From Rhizophagus irregularis (lineage: Eukaryota > Glomeromycota > Glomeromycetes > Glomerales > Glomeraceae): a DNA stretch of 64,000 nucleotides. This document shows positions 34,399 to 45,180 of this stretch, one piece after another. Each line of letters opens with the position of its first letter. Position 1 is the first letter of the stretch. The stretch spans positions 558,001 through 622,000 of the forward strand of contig NC_089449.1 of the NCBI RefSeq assembly GCF_026210795.1. Direction: 5' to 3'. The notes beneath the pieces were generated by a model. That model searched no databases, was not told the DNA's origin, and saw only the letters and a list, made by a program, of their open reading frames with translations. The position numbers were made by a program, and so were the translations under genes.

Positions 34399-36073
34399 AT
34401 ATTTCAGATATAAATTCACTTACAGGAAAATGTTGTAGCATTTTTTTTTTATCAGGTCCCATAAGTGATGTATAGTTCCAATTACCTCAAGCAGAACCAT
34501 CATGATAAAACTCAAAATGAATATTAAAATCATTTATTTTTTTTCAATTTTCTCTTTAAAATTTCGCTCAAAATCATTTTTCTTAAATAAATCTCTAAAT
34601 AAACATTCCATCAATACATCAGATATCCGTAATAAGATATGGAGTTCATCAGGAATGTAACTATGTAAATCAACTACAGGAAATAAAGATACCCTTTTTT
34701 TCCTAGTTAATGTAAATTAATAATTACTCATATGTTATTGTTTTACAAAAAATTCAAAACATTTTAAATTATTTTACCTCTAATATTTCCAGTAAGTGGC
34801 CAAGAAAGATCCATATTATGGCAAGATTTAGCATCACATTCACAGAATAGGCAAAAATACTTTGAATTTGGTACATTTAAGCCCATAATAATATATGTAA
34901 ACTTTCAATCACCAGAAAAATAAAATTTAATTGGCCAATGAATGCCATCACCATCAATTATTTCACTTTCTTTTAAATCAGCTAACTGTACAGCAAATAT
35001 TTTGCTAACCTTATCCAATGTTTTATATTTTTCTTTACCTATATAAAGACATATACTGAAATAGCAATTGAATTTTATTTATTTCAGTTTTCATTAAAAT
35101 TACAAGTTAATTTATAATACATGTAAAAAATATACCTATATTGATGGTCTGGTTTAAGCACATTATTTTTTTTATTTAGTAAACAAAAGGTAATCATTAC
35201 ATGGTTTTGTTTTCTTCTCACATTATAACCATCACCAGCAAGTTTTATATAAAAAGTATCTTCTGAAATTATTACAGGATTTTTGCCTCCTTTTCAAATA
35301 GGTATTAATACTTTAAGTAAAATTGAAAGAAAATGATAAGCTCCATTTTCCACTTCATAATTATTTACTAAAATGTCACCAGTATTTACATCAGAATCAT
35401 GATCATTAATTTGATTAATATCTTGATCTATATTAAAAATTTTCACATTTATCTAAGTATTTATTAGTTCATTTATCTTATTTCAGCGATTAGCAACTAA
35501 ATATTCATAGAAAAGTGATGGTACAACTGCTGCTAAATGTCGATATCCATCATGGCTTAAAAGTGCTTCATTATACACATGTACAATAGTATCAAGTCTT
35601 GTTTGAATTACCATATGATTTGAATTTTTGAGTTTAATACAAACTTAATTCTTTTTGTAATTAAATCCAATTTGCTGTAAATGTATAATTGATTCTCCAG
35701 ATACATTTATCAACTTATGCTTAATGATCAATTCATCAACTGCTTTATGCACATCTTTTCCAAAACTTTTAAATCTTTTATTTTGCTGTGATTGAGAAGT
35801 AATTTTCTCAAGAGGTCTTTTTCGCTTATCTTTTGTACTAGCAGTAATAGATTAAAAACCAATTTGTGAACGAGCATAGTATAGTGGCTCAATATCAAAT
35901 CCAAACAACTGAGATCCAGAAAGTTTAGTTGATAGATTTTGGTTAATTTTCTAATCAATAAAATATTAAATTAATTATCTATAATTATTAAATTTTTCAA
36001 TATAAATATGAAAGATTACATACTTGCAAAAATGTATTGACAACTGCTATTGAAGATTTTGTACTACTAACAC

Positions 36074-36369
36074 AGGACCCCGGATATCTCCAAAACAGGT
36101 CATAAGTCACACTTTCGGCAGATTGGCCCATTTTTCAGGGGCTCAAAAAATCGTTTTTTGTAAATATCTTGGCATCCAGTGGTCCAATTTTGATGAACAT
36201 TTTTTTAAATTGTAGAGCTAAATGAGGGCTACAAAATAAAAAAAGTTCATTAAAATTGAATTACTGGATGCTGAGATATTTACAAAAAACGATTTTTTGA
36301 GTTTCAGCAAAAAGGGGTGTTTTTGGCCAAAAGTCCATTATGACCTTTATATTAGATATCCGGGGTCCT
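36074..36369. mobile_element. AGGACCCC-family MITE, 296 bp
   Basis: The termini aggaccccggatatct and agatatccggggtcct are perfect inverted repeats. The 8-bp target duplication actaacac lies at 36066-36073 and 36370-36377. An interior long palindrome (gtaaatatcttggcatccag ... ctggatgctgagatatttac) fills the element. An 8-bp duplication suggests hAT-type mobilisation. Confidence 0.9.
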
Positions 36370-37456
36370 ACTAACACTCCACTCTGCCCAACCAATCTTC
36401 CAATTAATTATAGTTTAGCTTTGAATTTGAAATATATTTAGTTTTGCAATTAAGACTTCTTTCAAATATCTCTGTTTCAACTATATAATTATCAGGTATT
36501 GGATATTGAATTGCATTGTTTTTAGATTTTTGTGTCAACTTTGGTGTAGAAGGATAGGTTCCCAGAGAAATAATATTGTAATATGAAATAAATAATTGTC
36601 CATTTGATTGATAATGTGCTTCAATTTTCAAACTTTTTGGATAATCATGTGTAAAAAGACACGACTAGAAAATGTAGCTATTGATAAAGGATGTTGTTAG
36701 ACTTTTCCCTATATTAAAAAAAAAAAATATTACTTTCGGTAATGGAAACGATTGTTTCTGCCATTTTTATTATTTTAAAGCAAAGAGTTTTGCTAATTGA
36801 CTATAATAAATTTTTAATATACTACTTACGGTTTTCCAAAAAAAACCAATTCCTTTCAAATAAAACCAATTACAAACCAATTACCAATAGGAATCAAAGT
36901 TGCAAAAAATAAGTTTGAAGTCACCAACAATTGGTTTGAATATGAAATCGTCATGTAAACAGTGATAATATCAGATAACGCACAATGATGCACAAGTTAT
37001 TTTGATCAGCATGTCAATCAAAATTCATATTTATCACTAAAAATTAATTAGTGATACAAGACAAATCGGCCCATATGTTAATTTTCACAATTTTTGTTAC
37101 TCAAAATTGTTTTGTAATACCAAAAAATCATCTGATTGATGATCACTTGACTAAATAATAAGTTGAACAAAAATTTACATTTGCGAAACTTAAATTATTA
37201 AATGTAAAAGAGCTGTGAAAAAACTCATTTCACTAGTAAAAAACCCATTTCTTATATATATAGAATTTTTAATATATATTATTAAAAAGTAAGTATATTT
37301 TAATAAAATATAAAGCAAAATAAAAATTTATATAGCCTTAGTAGCTATAAATATTTATAAAAGTATAATAAAAATATCATATAAAAGATGGTATCATAAT
37401 AAATATTTTCAAACAATAAAAATAATTATTTTATGTCAGAGTTTGTATTACCATCT

Positions 37457-37785
37457 TTAAATGCAAATATATCAAGATTCACTAATTCGTTTTCTATAAT
37501 TTTAGGCTCGTTGGAAAGCCCTTGTTCTGGACTTTATAGGCAAAAAAAGAGCTCGCCAATTGAATCATTAGATCTGGAGATATTTACATTTAAAGTTGAG
37601 ATATGAACTTTTTAATATGCTTAAATGCAAATATCTTGGGATCCACTGATCCATTTTTTATAAATTTAGGCTCTTTGGAAAGCCTTTGATCTGGTCTATA
37701 TGAACGAAAAAAGAGCTTGCCAATTGGATCATTGGATCTGGAGATATTTACGTTTTAAGTTGAGATACAAATTTTTAACATATAT
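37457..37785. repeat. Tandem duplication of a ~155-bp palindromic module
   Basis: Two diverged copies (about 37457-37612 and 37613-37785) begin ttaaatgcaaatatctt and end ctggagatatttac...gttgagata. Each copy is itself roughly palindromic (atcttgggatccactgatcc versus ggatcattggatctggagat) around a central ggctctttggaaagcc block. The arms are related to the interior palindromes of the AGGACCCC elements. Confidence 0.7.
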
Positions 37786-38520
37786 AGTAAGTGCTAAGAA
37801 TTATATTAATTTAAAAGAAATATTTACCAAATTATAGTATCCCTTAAACTGTTTTGCAGCCAAATTTTCCTGCAATTTTGTTTTTTAATTAAAGCCACTT
37901 TTAAATACCTTAAAATATTTTATTACATAAACCAATATTTTTATAATAAATTCTATAGTATTTTCTAAGTAAAAATCGAAAAAAAAGTTCAATTTGATTA
38001 ATGATTTTTTAAAAGTAAATGATCGACAAATTATAACAAATAGTAGCTAAATTTTTTAAATTGAAATATCTTTTTATCTATTAACTCTAGAAATATAAAA
38101 TTACCACCATTTGATGCATCTTAATGAGAAGAATCTGATGGAAATAAAATTATCCTTCCACAAATATTATGTGACAGGATAACTTATAAAATCTAAAATT
38201 TTATGAATTAATATAATTTTTTATTTATCAATTTTAGAGTTATGATTTTATTACCATTAAATGCTCCTTAATAAGAGGAATCTAACAAATATAATTTCAT
38301 CTTTCTATAATCACTAGATCTTAAGATATTGTAAAAATTCAAAAATTTTTAAAATTAATTTTAGCCCCTACAGTTTAAGGAATAATAACATTAAATAAAA
38401 ATTTTTTAATACTCATTTCCAATTTACTGTATATTATATAGTATTTTGTATAATAAAAATGTAATAAAATTAATATTTTAATTAAAGGTAGACAAATCAG
38501 CCCATATGATATGTTTAAAA

Positions 38521-38725
38521 TAGGGATTGGAATCAAAAATTGAATCTTTTCAAGATTTTTCTTATAGACAACCAACCTGACTTTGAATCAGTTTCTAATT
38601 TCAGTAAAAATAATCAGTACTTGGCCGGCATGAAAAATTACATGTAAAAAATTGCTGAGAATTGATTCTCGAGAATCGATTTTACTATGTTTTGTCGATT
38701 TTTGATTAATCGATTCCAATCCCTA
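38521..38725. mobile_element. TAGGGATT-family MITE, 205 bp
   Basis: The termini tagggattggaatc and gattccaatcccta are inverted repeats flanked by a perfect 8-bp duplication gtttaaaa (38513-38520 and 38726-38733). It sits inside the right arm of the 10.4-kb element. Closely related sequence is at 47766-47978, and shared termini are at 57911-58566. Confidence 0.9.
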
Positions 38726-40062
38726 GTTTAAAATATTATTAAAATATGCTTAAAATTCAATTTAAGTATATTTTAAGAATATAAAAAATACACTTATATT
38801 GTATTTAAATTTTAATTTAAGTATATTTTAAGAATATTTTAAATATGTAAAAAAATACACTTATATTGTACTTAAATTTTAGTTCAAGTATATTTGAAGT
38901 ATAATTTAAGTACTTAGGCAAAAACAAGTACATTAAAAGTATATCTTAAAAGTATTTCAGGCATATTTTAGGTATATTATAAGTATATCGTGAATTAAAA
39001 TTGATACTTATTTTAAGTATATTTTAATAAAATTTCAAATATATTTTAAGTATAAAGACTTTTCATAGGGTAAGCGAAGTCCTGTTTGGACCAAAAGTGA
39101 CAAAATTATGAAATTTGAAATTTTTTTTGAAATTTCCTTTTATGTAAAATTCCTTTAAATGGTATAGATCAATATAAATTCATTTCACAAAATTTCCTGT
39201 TTTGGATGTATGTGTAGCATCAATCATTACCATTTAAGGAAATTTCACATAAAAGGAAATTCATATGGGCTAAATTAACGCATCAACCAAATGTCACATG
39301 GAAAAACAATGTGACAAAATAGGAATGATCTAGAATTTAGATATGATTGGCTAATTATGAAATATCAAAATTACTGTGATTTGTGAAACAAGTCTAAGTT
39401 TTATTCTAAATACAATGAACGCTAAGAATAAAAAAAGCTCTCTTAAGAAAACTACGTGTTCTTTGTGTCAATTTACTGACAATTCGACCATCCTATATAC
39501 AAAAAATAAACTTTCTTTACATCAAAAACAATTACATCCAAATAATCATGTTGTTCCGCATATAGAGCAATCTGTACTTGACAGTATTTCAGATACTCAA
39601 GTCTGAAGTTTTTGGAGTTCTTTACTAGTTAGAATTGAAAAAAAACTCTCATACCACCATTCTAAAAGTGGGGTTAGGCAATTAATATGTGAACCATTTA
39701 ATGAAGAATTATTTGTCAAAATTTTTTCTAATAAGGAAAGCTTTACCTATATACCTTATTTAAAAAAATATAAATGCACGTTTACAGGAAAAGATTGGGG
39801 TGAAAAAAATCATAATAGTGGAACAAAAGCTTATGTGTTTATGGAAAATAAGGAGCAGAAAAAGGATGTAACTTTTATTTGGTCTGATTTTGTAGTAACA
39901 AGAATCCGTGATGGCAAAGAACCTTTAATTTTGCATAGTCCAAAATTGGTAGTTTCTTTTACAATTTCTACCGGTTATTTTATTCAAAGTTAAGAGGATG
40001 ATATAATAGCAAACATTTTTAAGGAATGCGAAGAATGTATTAAGGATGATAACTCAAATAAT

Positions 40063-40702
40063 AGGACCCCGGACATCACATATATAACTCATAACTGATC
40101 TGCATAAATTTAAGTACTTTTTGCTCCTGCTAAAATAGACCTAATTTGCTAAAAATCAAATTATCACATTTCAAATCTATACTAATTTGCTAAAACTCAA
40201 AATATGAGTTAATAATCTTTTTTTTATTATCAATAAAAAAATAAATGATTAATATAAATTAAACTGCCAATTTTTATAATTAAAATATGTAGATTATAGA
40301 TAAAATAATAATTAATAAATATAATAAATTAAATAAATAATTATTAAAAAATAAAATGTTGCGAAACTAAACGGACGGTTTTTGGCCCGCATTATTCTTA
40401 ATTTTGGCCGGAATTATACTTAATTTTGGCCAAAATATGACCCGGACCCCGAAACTAATATTTTTAAAAATATTATTTATAAAGTTAAAAACAAAGGATA
40501 AGTTAAATTTAAAAAAAAGTACCAATTTGCTCAAATATAAAATATGACTTTGTAAAATCAATACAATTTGCTAAAACTCATAATTATGACTATTAATTAA
40601 TTTTCAATCAATTTGCTCTTTCTAAAATTATGAGTTTAACCTAATTTTGATTGAATTTGCTAAAACTCAAATGTGAGTTATATATGTGATATCTGGGGTC
40701 CT
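40063..40702. mobile_element. AGGACCCC-family MITE, 640 bp
   Basis: It begins aggaccccggacatcaca and ends gtgatatctggggtcct. The perfect 8-bp duplication caaataat flanks it (40055-40062 and 40703-40710). The interior is closely similar to 27689-28670 but shorter, without the cttggcatcc palindrome. Confidence 0.92.
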
Positions 40703-41131
40703 CAAATAATGGTATGTTTTTTAATTGAAATTAATAATAAATTAATAATTTATTTTATTAAAATTAATTCACCTTTTTCCAAAAATTATAGAACTGAATT
40801 TTTATCTAGAAATTAACATTTAAATTTAAGCATATTTTTTATATACATATATATTTTTCTTTTACATTATAAAAAAAATTTATTATGTATCAGATATTAA
40901 AAATATTAAAACATCATTTATAGAAACTAAAAATAGGAATAAAATTTTCAATAACTGATAATGATTCATATTTTTCATAATAAAAGGCATATTATATTAG
41001 TTGTATTATAAAAAATTAAGGATTTGGACAGATAATTCTTTGTTTAATACATCAGGATGTATCATTCATTAAGTAATATAATTGTCTATTTTCAAAAGAC
41101 AAAATATCATGTAAAACTGAGTTATCATTAC

Positions 41132-41375
41132 TAAGGTTGCTTGCCGAAACCTAGGGGTTTAGGCAAGATGGCATTTCGCCGAAAAGCGAAATTCTGCTGA
41201 AACTATATTAAAGTTATATTAAAAAACTGGTGAAACTTTGGAGAAAGGTGAAACTGCCGAAACTTATTATAAATGCCGAAACTGCCGAAATTCTGCCGAA
41301 ACTATAATAAATCTATAGTAAAATTTTGATGAAACTAATCATAGGATTTTGAAGAGGTTTAGACAAACAACCTTA
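41132..41375. mobile_element. TAAGGTTGC-family MITE, 244 bp
   Basis: Inverted ends taaggttgcttgccgaaacc and ggtttagacaaacaacctta are flanked by the perfect 8-bp duplication atcattac (41124-41131 and 41376-41383). The interior is made of gccgaaact repeats. Confidence 0.9.
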
Positions 41376-41593
41376 ATCATTACTATTATTTCCTCCTCCC
41401 ATATAAGATCAGAAACTGTGCAGCCGAAGATTGTTGCTAACTTTTCTGCTATATACATGTTGCTTATCCTTATAGATTACTTATGGTTTACCCATTGTTT
41501 AATTACTTATTTTTTACTGAGAGAGGCAGGATGTAAACTGCCTGCTGATCTACTTGCTGACCTACCTGTTTACTCAGTTTGCTATCTCACTGC

Positions 41594-43322
41594 TAAGGTT
41601 GCTTGCCGAAACTAGGAGGTTTCGGCAAGATGGTGTATGCGAAACTGCCAAAACTAGTTTCGCAAAATTGGTCTAAAATGTTGAAATGCCGTAACTGCCG
41701 AAACCTGCCGAAACTGTCTCAGCTGCCGTAACTGTTTCGGCATAGTACATCATATGATATACATATAGTTTCGGCAACATTATGAATTATGATTAATTTT
41801 GGCATAGATTTTTTTTTTGACGCAATGCCGTATTCAGCCGTATTGAATTTATATAGACGTAATTGCCAAAATTTGCCAAATTTATCGAATTATCAATAAT
41901 TTACACCAATCCGGTACAGAAAAGTTAGATTATCAGACAGATTGCGTAGTACAAATCATCTGATGATCTCTTTTTTCTTGTATTGAGGTTTCCGGACAAA
42001 AATTATGAGGTAAAGAACTAAGGAGGATCCAGACAGGAAGTTTTTATTTAAAAAATGTAATAGTTTATTTTTCGTTTTGTAGGGTTGCCGGACGAAAAAC
42101 ATGACCGGACTTTGGAATTTAGGGGCTGAGGAAAAGTTTTTCATTGTTTTATTATTTAATAAATTTAACTTATTTATTTTTTTCTTTTTTGTAGTGTTTC
42201 CGGATGAAAAACATGACCAGACTTTGGGATTTAGGTAAAGGAGGGGGCTGAGGAAGGTTTTTCGTTGTTTTTTTATTTAATAATTTAACTTATTTATTTT
42301 TTTCTTTTTTGTAGTGTTTCCGGACGAAAAACATGACCGGACTTTGGAAATGAGGTAAGGAAGAGTTGAGGGAAAGATTTTTCGTTGTTTTTTATTTTAA
42401 TAAATTTAACTAATTTATTTTTTTCTTTTTTGTAGTGTTGCCGGACGAAAAACATGACCGGAATTTGGAATTTAGGTAAAAGAGGGGGCTGAGGAAAGGT
42501 TTTTCGTTGTTTTTTTATTTAATAAATTTAACTTATTTATTTTTTTCTTTTTTGTAGTGTTTCTGGACGAAAAACATGACCGGACTTTGGAATTTAGGTA
42601 AAAGAGGGGGCTGAGAAAGGTTTTTCATTGTTTTTTTATTTAATAAATTTCTTATTTATTTTTCTTTTTGTAGTATTGCTGGACGAAAAACATGTACGGA
42701 TTTATAAATTAAGGTAAAGGAGGACCGGTGAAAGTTTTTCGTTAATTTTTTCATAATTTATGAAAAACATGACCAGACTCTTAAAATTAAGGTGTGGGAG
42801 GGTCAGAGAAGGTGTTTTCATCATTTTTTTTTAATAAATTTAATTGATTTTTTTTTCTTTTTGTAGGATTGTCAGATGAAAAAATATGACCGGACTTTTG
42901 TAATCAAGGTAAAGTACTGGGAGAAGGGTTTCGTTATTTTTTTTTTTTTTGATAAATTTAATTAATTTATTTTTTTTTATGTAGAATTCTCAGAAAAAAA
43001 ATCACGACTGTTGCATTTGTTAGGATTTTTCAATAATAATATTATTATTAGAATATTACAACGTTGTTTATTTACATGTAAATTTATTAGACTGAAATTA
43101 AAAATAAAATATTAGGAATGCTGTAATTATGCCGAAATTCATATAAAATATTATTATTTATTATGCCGAAACTACGGATAAACTCGTTATAAAGGTTTCG
43201 CAAATTTTGGCAGTTTCGCAAGTTTTGGCAGTTTTGCAGTTTCGCAGTTTCGCAGTTACGGCACTATATGTGGAGTTTCTCCTTTCGGCATTAGGCCAAA
43301 TAGGTTTCAGCAGGCAACCTTA
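41594..43322. mobile_element. TAAGGTTGC-family element, 1.7 kb, carrying a unit array
   Basis: Ends taaggttgcttgccgaaact and ggtttcagcaggcaacctta are inverted. The perfect 8-bp duplication ctcactgc lies at 41586-41593 and 43323-43330. Sub-terminal DNA consists of short gccgaaac / gtttcgg motifs in inverted orientation at the two sides. The central part is the array at 41975-42990. There is no transposase frame. Confidence 0.9.
41975..42990 (+). repeat. Array of ~10 micro-exon/mini-intron-like units
   Basis: On the plus strand each ~118-bp unit reads tttttcttttttgtag, then a ~40-nt block (tgtttccggacgaaaaacat, then gaccggactttggaatttag), then gtaaaggaggggg or gtaaaagaggggg, then an A/T stretch with taatttaacttattt and a T-rich tract up to the next gtag. 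Units start at about 41986, 42082, 42195, 42315, 42437, 42559, 42675, 42760, 42868 and 42983. One unit (42082) has lost its donor (gggctgag). The sequence is unrelated to the 31-34 kb array although the architecture is the same. Confidence 0.8.
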
Positions 43323-44964
43323 CTCACTGCTTCTAATAGGAAAATGAACGGAATCCTGAAAGTGTTTCAGATTGTTTTAGAGTTTTGAATCTGGGGGGTA
43401 AAAATAAAAATATTTTTTGGGGGGTATGTCCTGCCTGCTTTTACTAAAATTGCTAAAACATCTGAAACATTAAAACACCCCCTCTAATTCTTTCTTATTT
43501 TCCTTTCTTTTTCCTTATTTTATCGTTTTTTAGTATATTATTATGTTTCAGATCTAGTTTTAGATTGTTTCAGATATAGGGGTATGCCTCCCCCCACAAG
43601 GGGGGAAGGAGGTATTGCGAGGCCCTGTGGCTGAGATGGGTGGAGCTTACGACACACACTACCAGCCCGATAACTCAACAGGTCATTTAGGTTATACTGA
43701 TGTTACAACCTGAATTGATGCTGAATTGCAATTACTAGACCTGACCTGAAAAATTCAGGTCAACCTGTAGAATATATTCATGCATGTGCACTACCAGGAA
43801 TTGGAGAGTGGAAAGAATGGTCACTTGAAAAAATAGAAAAGATTGTTAAAAAGCGAAAAATTGAAAACCCAAATCCTACTTTTACATCTCATACACAATC
43901 AATTAAACAATAGAATATACCAATTTTAATAAAAAAAGTGAATTTACCTGTTTCCATATTATTCCTAAATAAAAGTAATATATTTGCTTATTAGACAAAT
44001 AAGATCCAATACAGAGTAAATTGGTAAGTGATATTCAATTCTAGAATTTTTGTTATATTCTTTATTATAATTCTATTTGCTATTATGTATTTGTATTACC
44101 AATAATAAGCATCAAGAATATGTGAACCAAATACTTTCTGATTTGACTAACCTAGAAAACAATAAATCATTAGAAACCAAAAGGTATAAATATTATACAA
44201 TTACATTTTTATTTGTTATTTTGTTGATTGTATTATTTATTTATTTATTTTTTTGTGTAGTCAACAAATGTTTACCAGTAGATGGATTCTAAAAGAAAAT
44301 GAAAAAACTTGTTAGCGTAGACCAGTAAAAAGAATATCTCCCCAAGTAAAGTATCTTTTAGAATTAATGTTCTATACTGGAACATCAAATCCTCGTCAAA
44401 AATTAAATGCACAACAGATGCATAAAGAATTTCTAAAGCGTGTAGAACTTGGAAAAATTGAAGAAAATGACATACCTAAAATAACTACAATAACAAACTG
44501 GATTTCAACTTTTTCACACAAATGGAAAGAGGCTATGACTTTGCGTACTTTGGAAGAAAATATGGATTCTGAAAATTCATAATAAATACTTATAGCAAAT
44601 ACTTATAAAAAGAGAAATGCAAATAATATTTAATAAATGTTAAAAATTCGTAAATTGAAAAGGTGAAATTTATGTATTATTATATATACGTATACCTTAA
44701 AAATCTATAGCTGCTACAAAGAAAAAATTTTCGTCAAATCAGTTAAATGACATTTTTTTTGTCAAACCATATTTTACATTATTACGCAGCTTGTCATGTG
44801 ATCTGGTTGAGCTGTGAATTTGTTTTAGTAATACTTGCTTTATTGCGAATGATAGCAGTTATTTTTATTTAATAAATGATCGACAAATTTTTACCCCAAA
44901 ATTTAAGTGTAATTTTGTATCGATCTTTCATGGATCATGACTTAATTGGGTCAGTCAGGACTCC

Positions 44965-45174
44965 GCTTACTTATAAGATAGGTCACTTCCAGGCCTAAAG
45001 TAAAAATTATATATAAAATTCTTTGCAGATCCTACTATAAAAGGAAATTTTATGTTATATTGTTATGATTTTTTTCCTTTTTAGCTAATTAACCAATAGA
45101 ATTTAAGAAAAAAGTAAGGTAAAAACTATTAGTAAAGGGTCAATTTTCTACAGTGACCTTTATTATAAGTAAGC
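44965..45174. mobile_element. Small MITE, ~210 bp
   Basis: Inverted ends gcttacttataagataggtc and gacctttattataagtaagc define it. The interior equals the split copy at 27530-28713. Flanking agggtcctgg-type strings in opposite orientation on each side suggest it sits within or between further termini. No clean target duplication is visible. Confidence 0.65.
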
Positions 45175-45180
45175 AGGGTC

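Larger units (their letters stand above)
30442..36631 (-). pseudogene. Transposase-like gene split by a 3.7-kb insertion
   Basis: From the upstream side the remnants read FGFDIEPLYYARSQIGFQ near 35880, then KRPLEKITSQSQQNKRFKSF. Next come SEDTFYIKLAGDGYNVRRKQ and NHVMITFCLLN. Later blocks are TSLMGPDKKKMLQHFPVSEF and ISEIYH at ~34405. The frame resumes beyond the insertion at 30708 with DIEILWRKFYQLYKVLKKPF, then NWVRTFCQPTIGQMNSATLI and PGLYRKEDVTPYMH. The 'KL.GDG...GLYRK.DVTPYMH' layout is known to me from multicopy fungal and invertebrate transposon proteins, but I cannot name the superfamily. Stops, frameshifts and the MITE at 36074-36369 also disrupt it. Confidence 0.65.
28714..39070. 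mobile_element. 10.4-kb composite DNA transposon with ~230-bp inverted termini
   Basis: The left end ccctatgaaaagtttttata, followed by AT-rich actt-aaaatat units to ~28965, is matched in inverted orientation by 38745-39070. The arms continue into tgggctgatttgtctac versus its complement at 38487, after an MITE insertion in the right arm (38521-38725). The element is flanked by taa on both sides (28711-28713 and 39071-39073), and the flanks resemble the continuous sequence at 45164-45180. A 3-bp TWA duplication is typical of PIF/Harbinger, but the coding remains inside do not look like that family. A second, inner inverted pair (catatgggccgatttg at 28983 and its complement near 37069) may mark a nested 8.1-kb element. 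Confidence 0.7.
39376..44582 (+). pseudogene. Second transposase-like family member, split by several elements
   Basis: The N-terminal part (from ATG 39376 or the in-frame ATG 39415) reads KKTTCSLCQFTDNSTILYTK, then NKLSLHQKQLHP, a C2H2-like finger. After a stop at 39604-39606 it continues ICEPFNEELFVKIFSNKESF, YIPYLKKYKCTF and KDVTFIWSDFVVTRIRDGKE up to 40062, where an MITE enters. Far downstream, C-terminal pieces reappear: EYIHACALPGIGEWKEWSLE at about 43750-43915, EYVNQILSDLTNLENNKSLE near 44113, and PQVKYLLELMFYTGTSNPRQ with ENDIPKITTITNWIS ending at 44582. The last block matches the tail of the minus-strand pseudogene 22489-25930 (EDVPEITTVASWI). Insertions at 40063-40702, 41132-41375 and 41594-43322 separate the parts. 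Linking N- and C-terminal pieces into one copy is an inference. Confidence 0.55.

Noticed and set aside
28714-39070. LTR retrotransposon
   Set aside because: The long terminal repeats are inverted, not direct, and no reverse transcriptase motif (such as YxDD) was seen in any frame inside.
41349-41615. 88-residue plus-strand frame
   Set aside because: It spans the ends of two separate MITEs and their target duplications, so it cannot be an ancestral gene.
44077-44292. Membrane-like 71-residue frame (LFVILLIVLFIYLFF)
   Set aside because: The hydrophobic part is the translation of an AT-rich intron-like stretch within the plus-strand transposase-like pseudogene.
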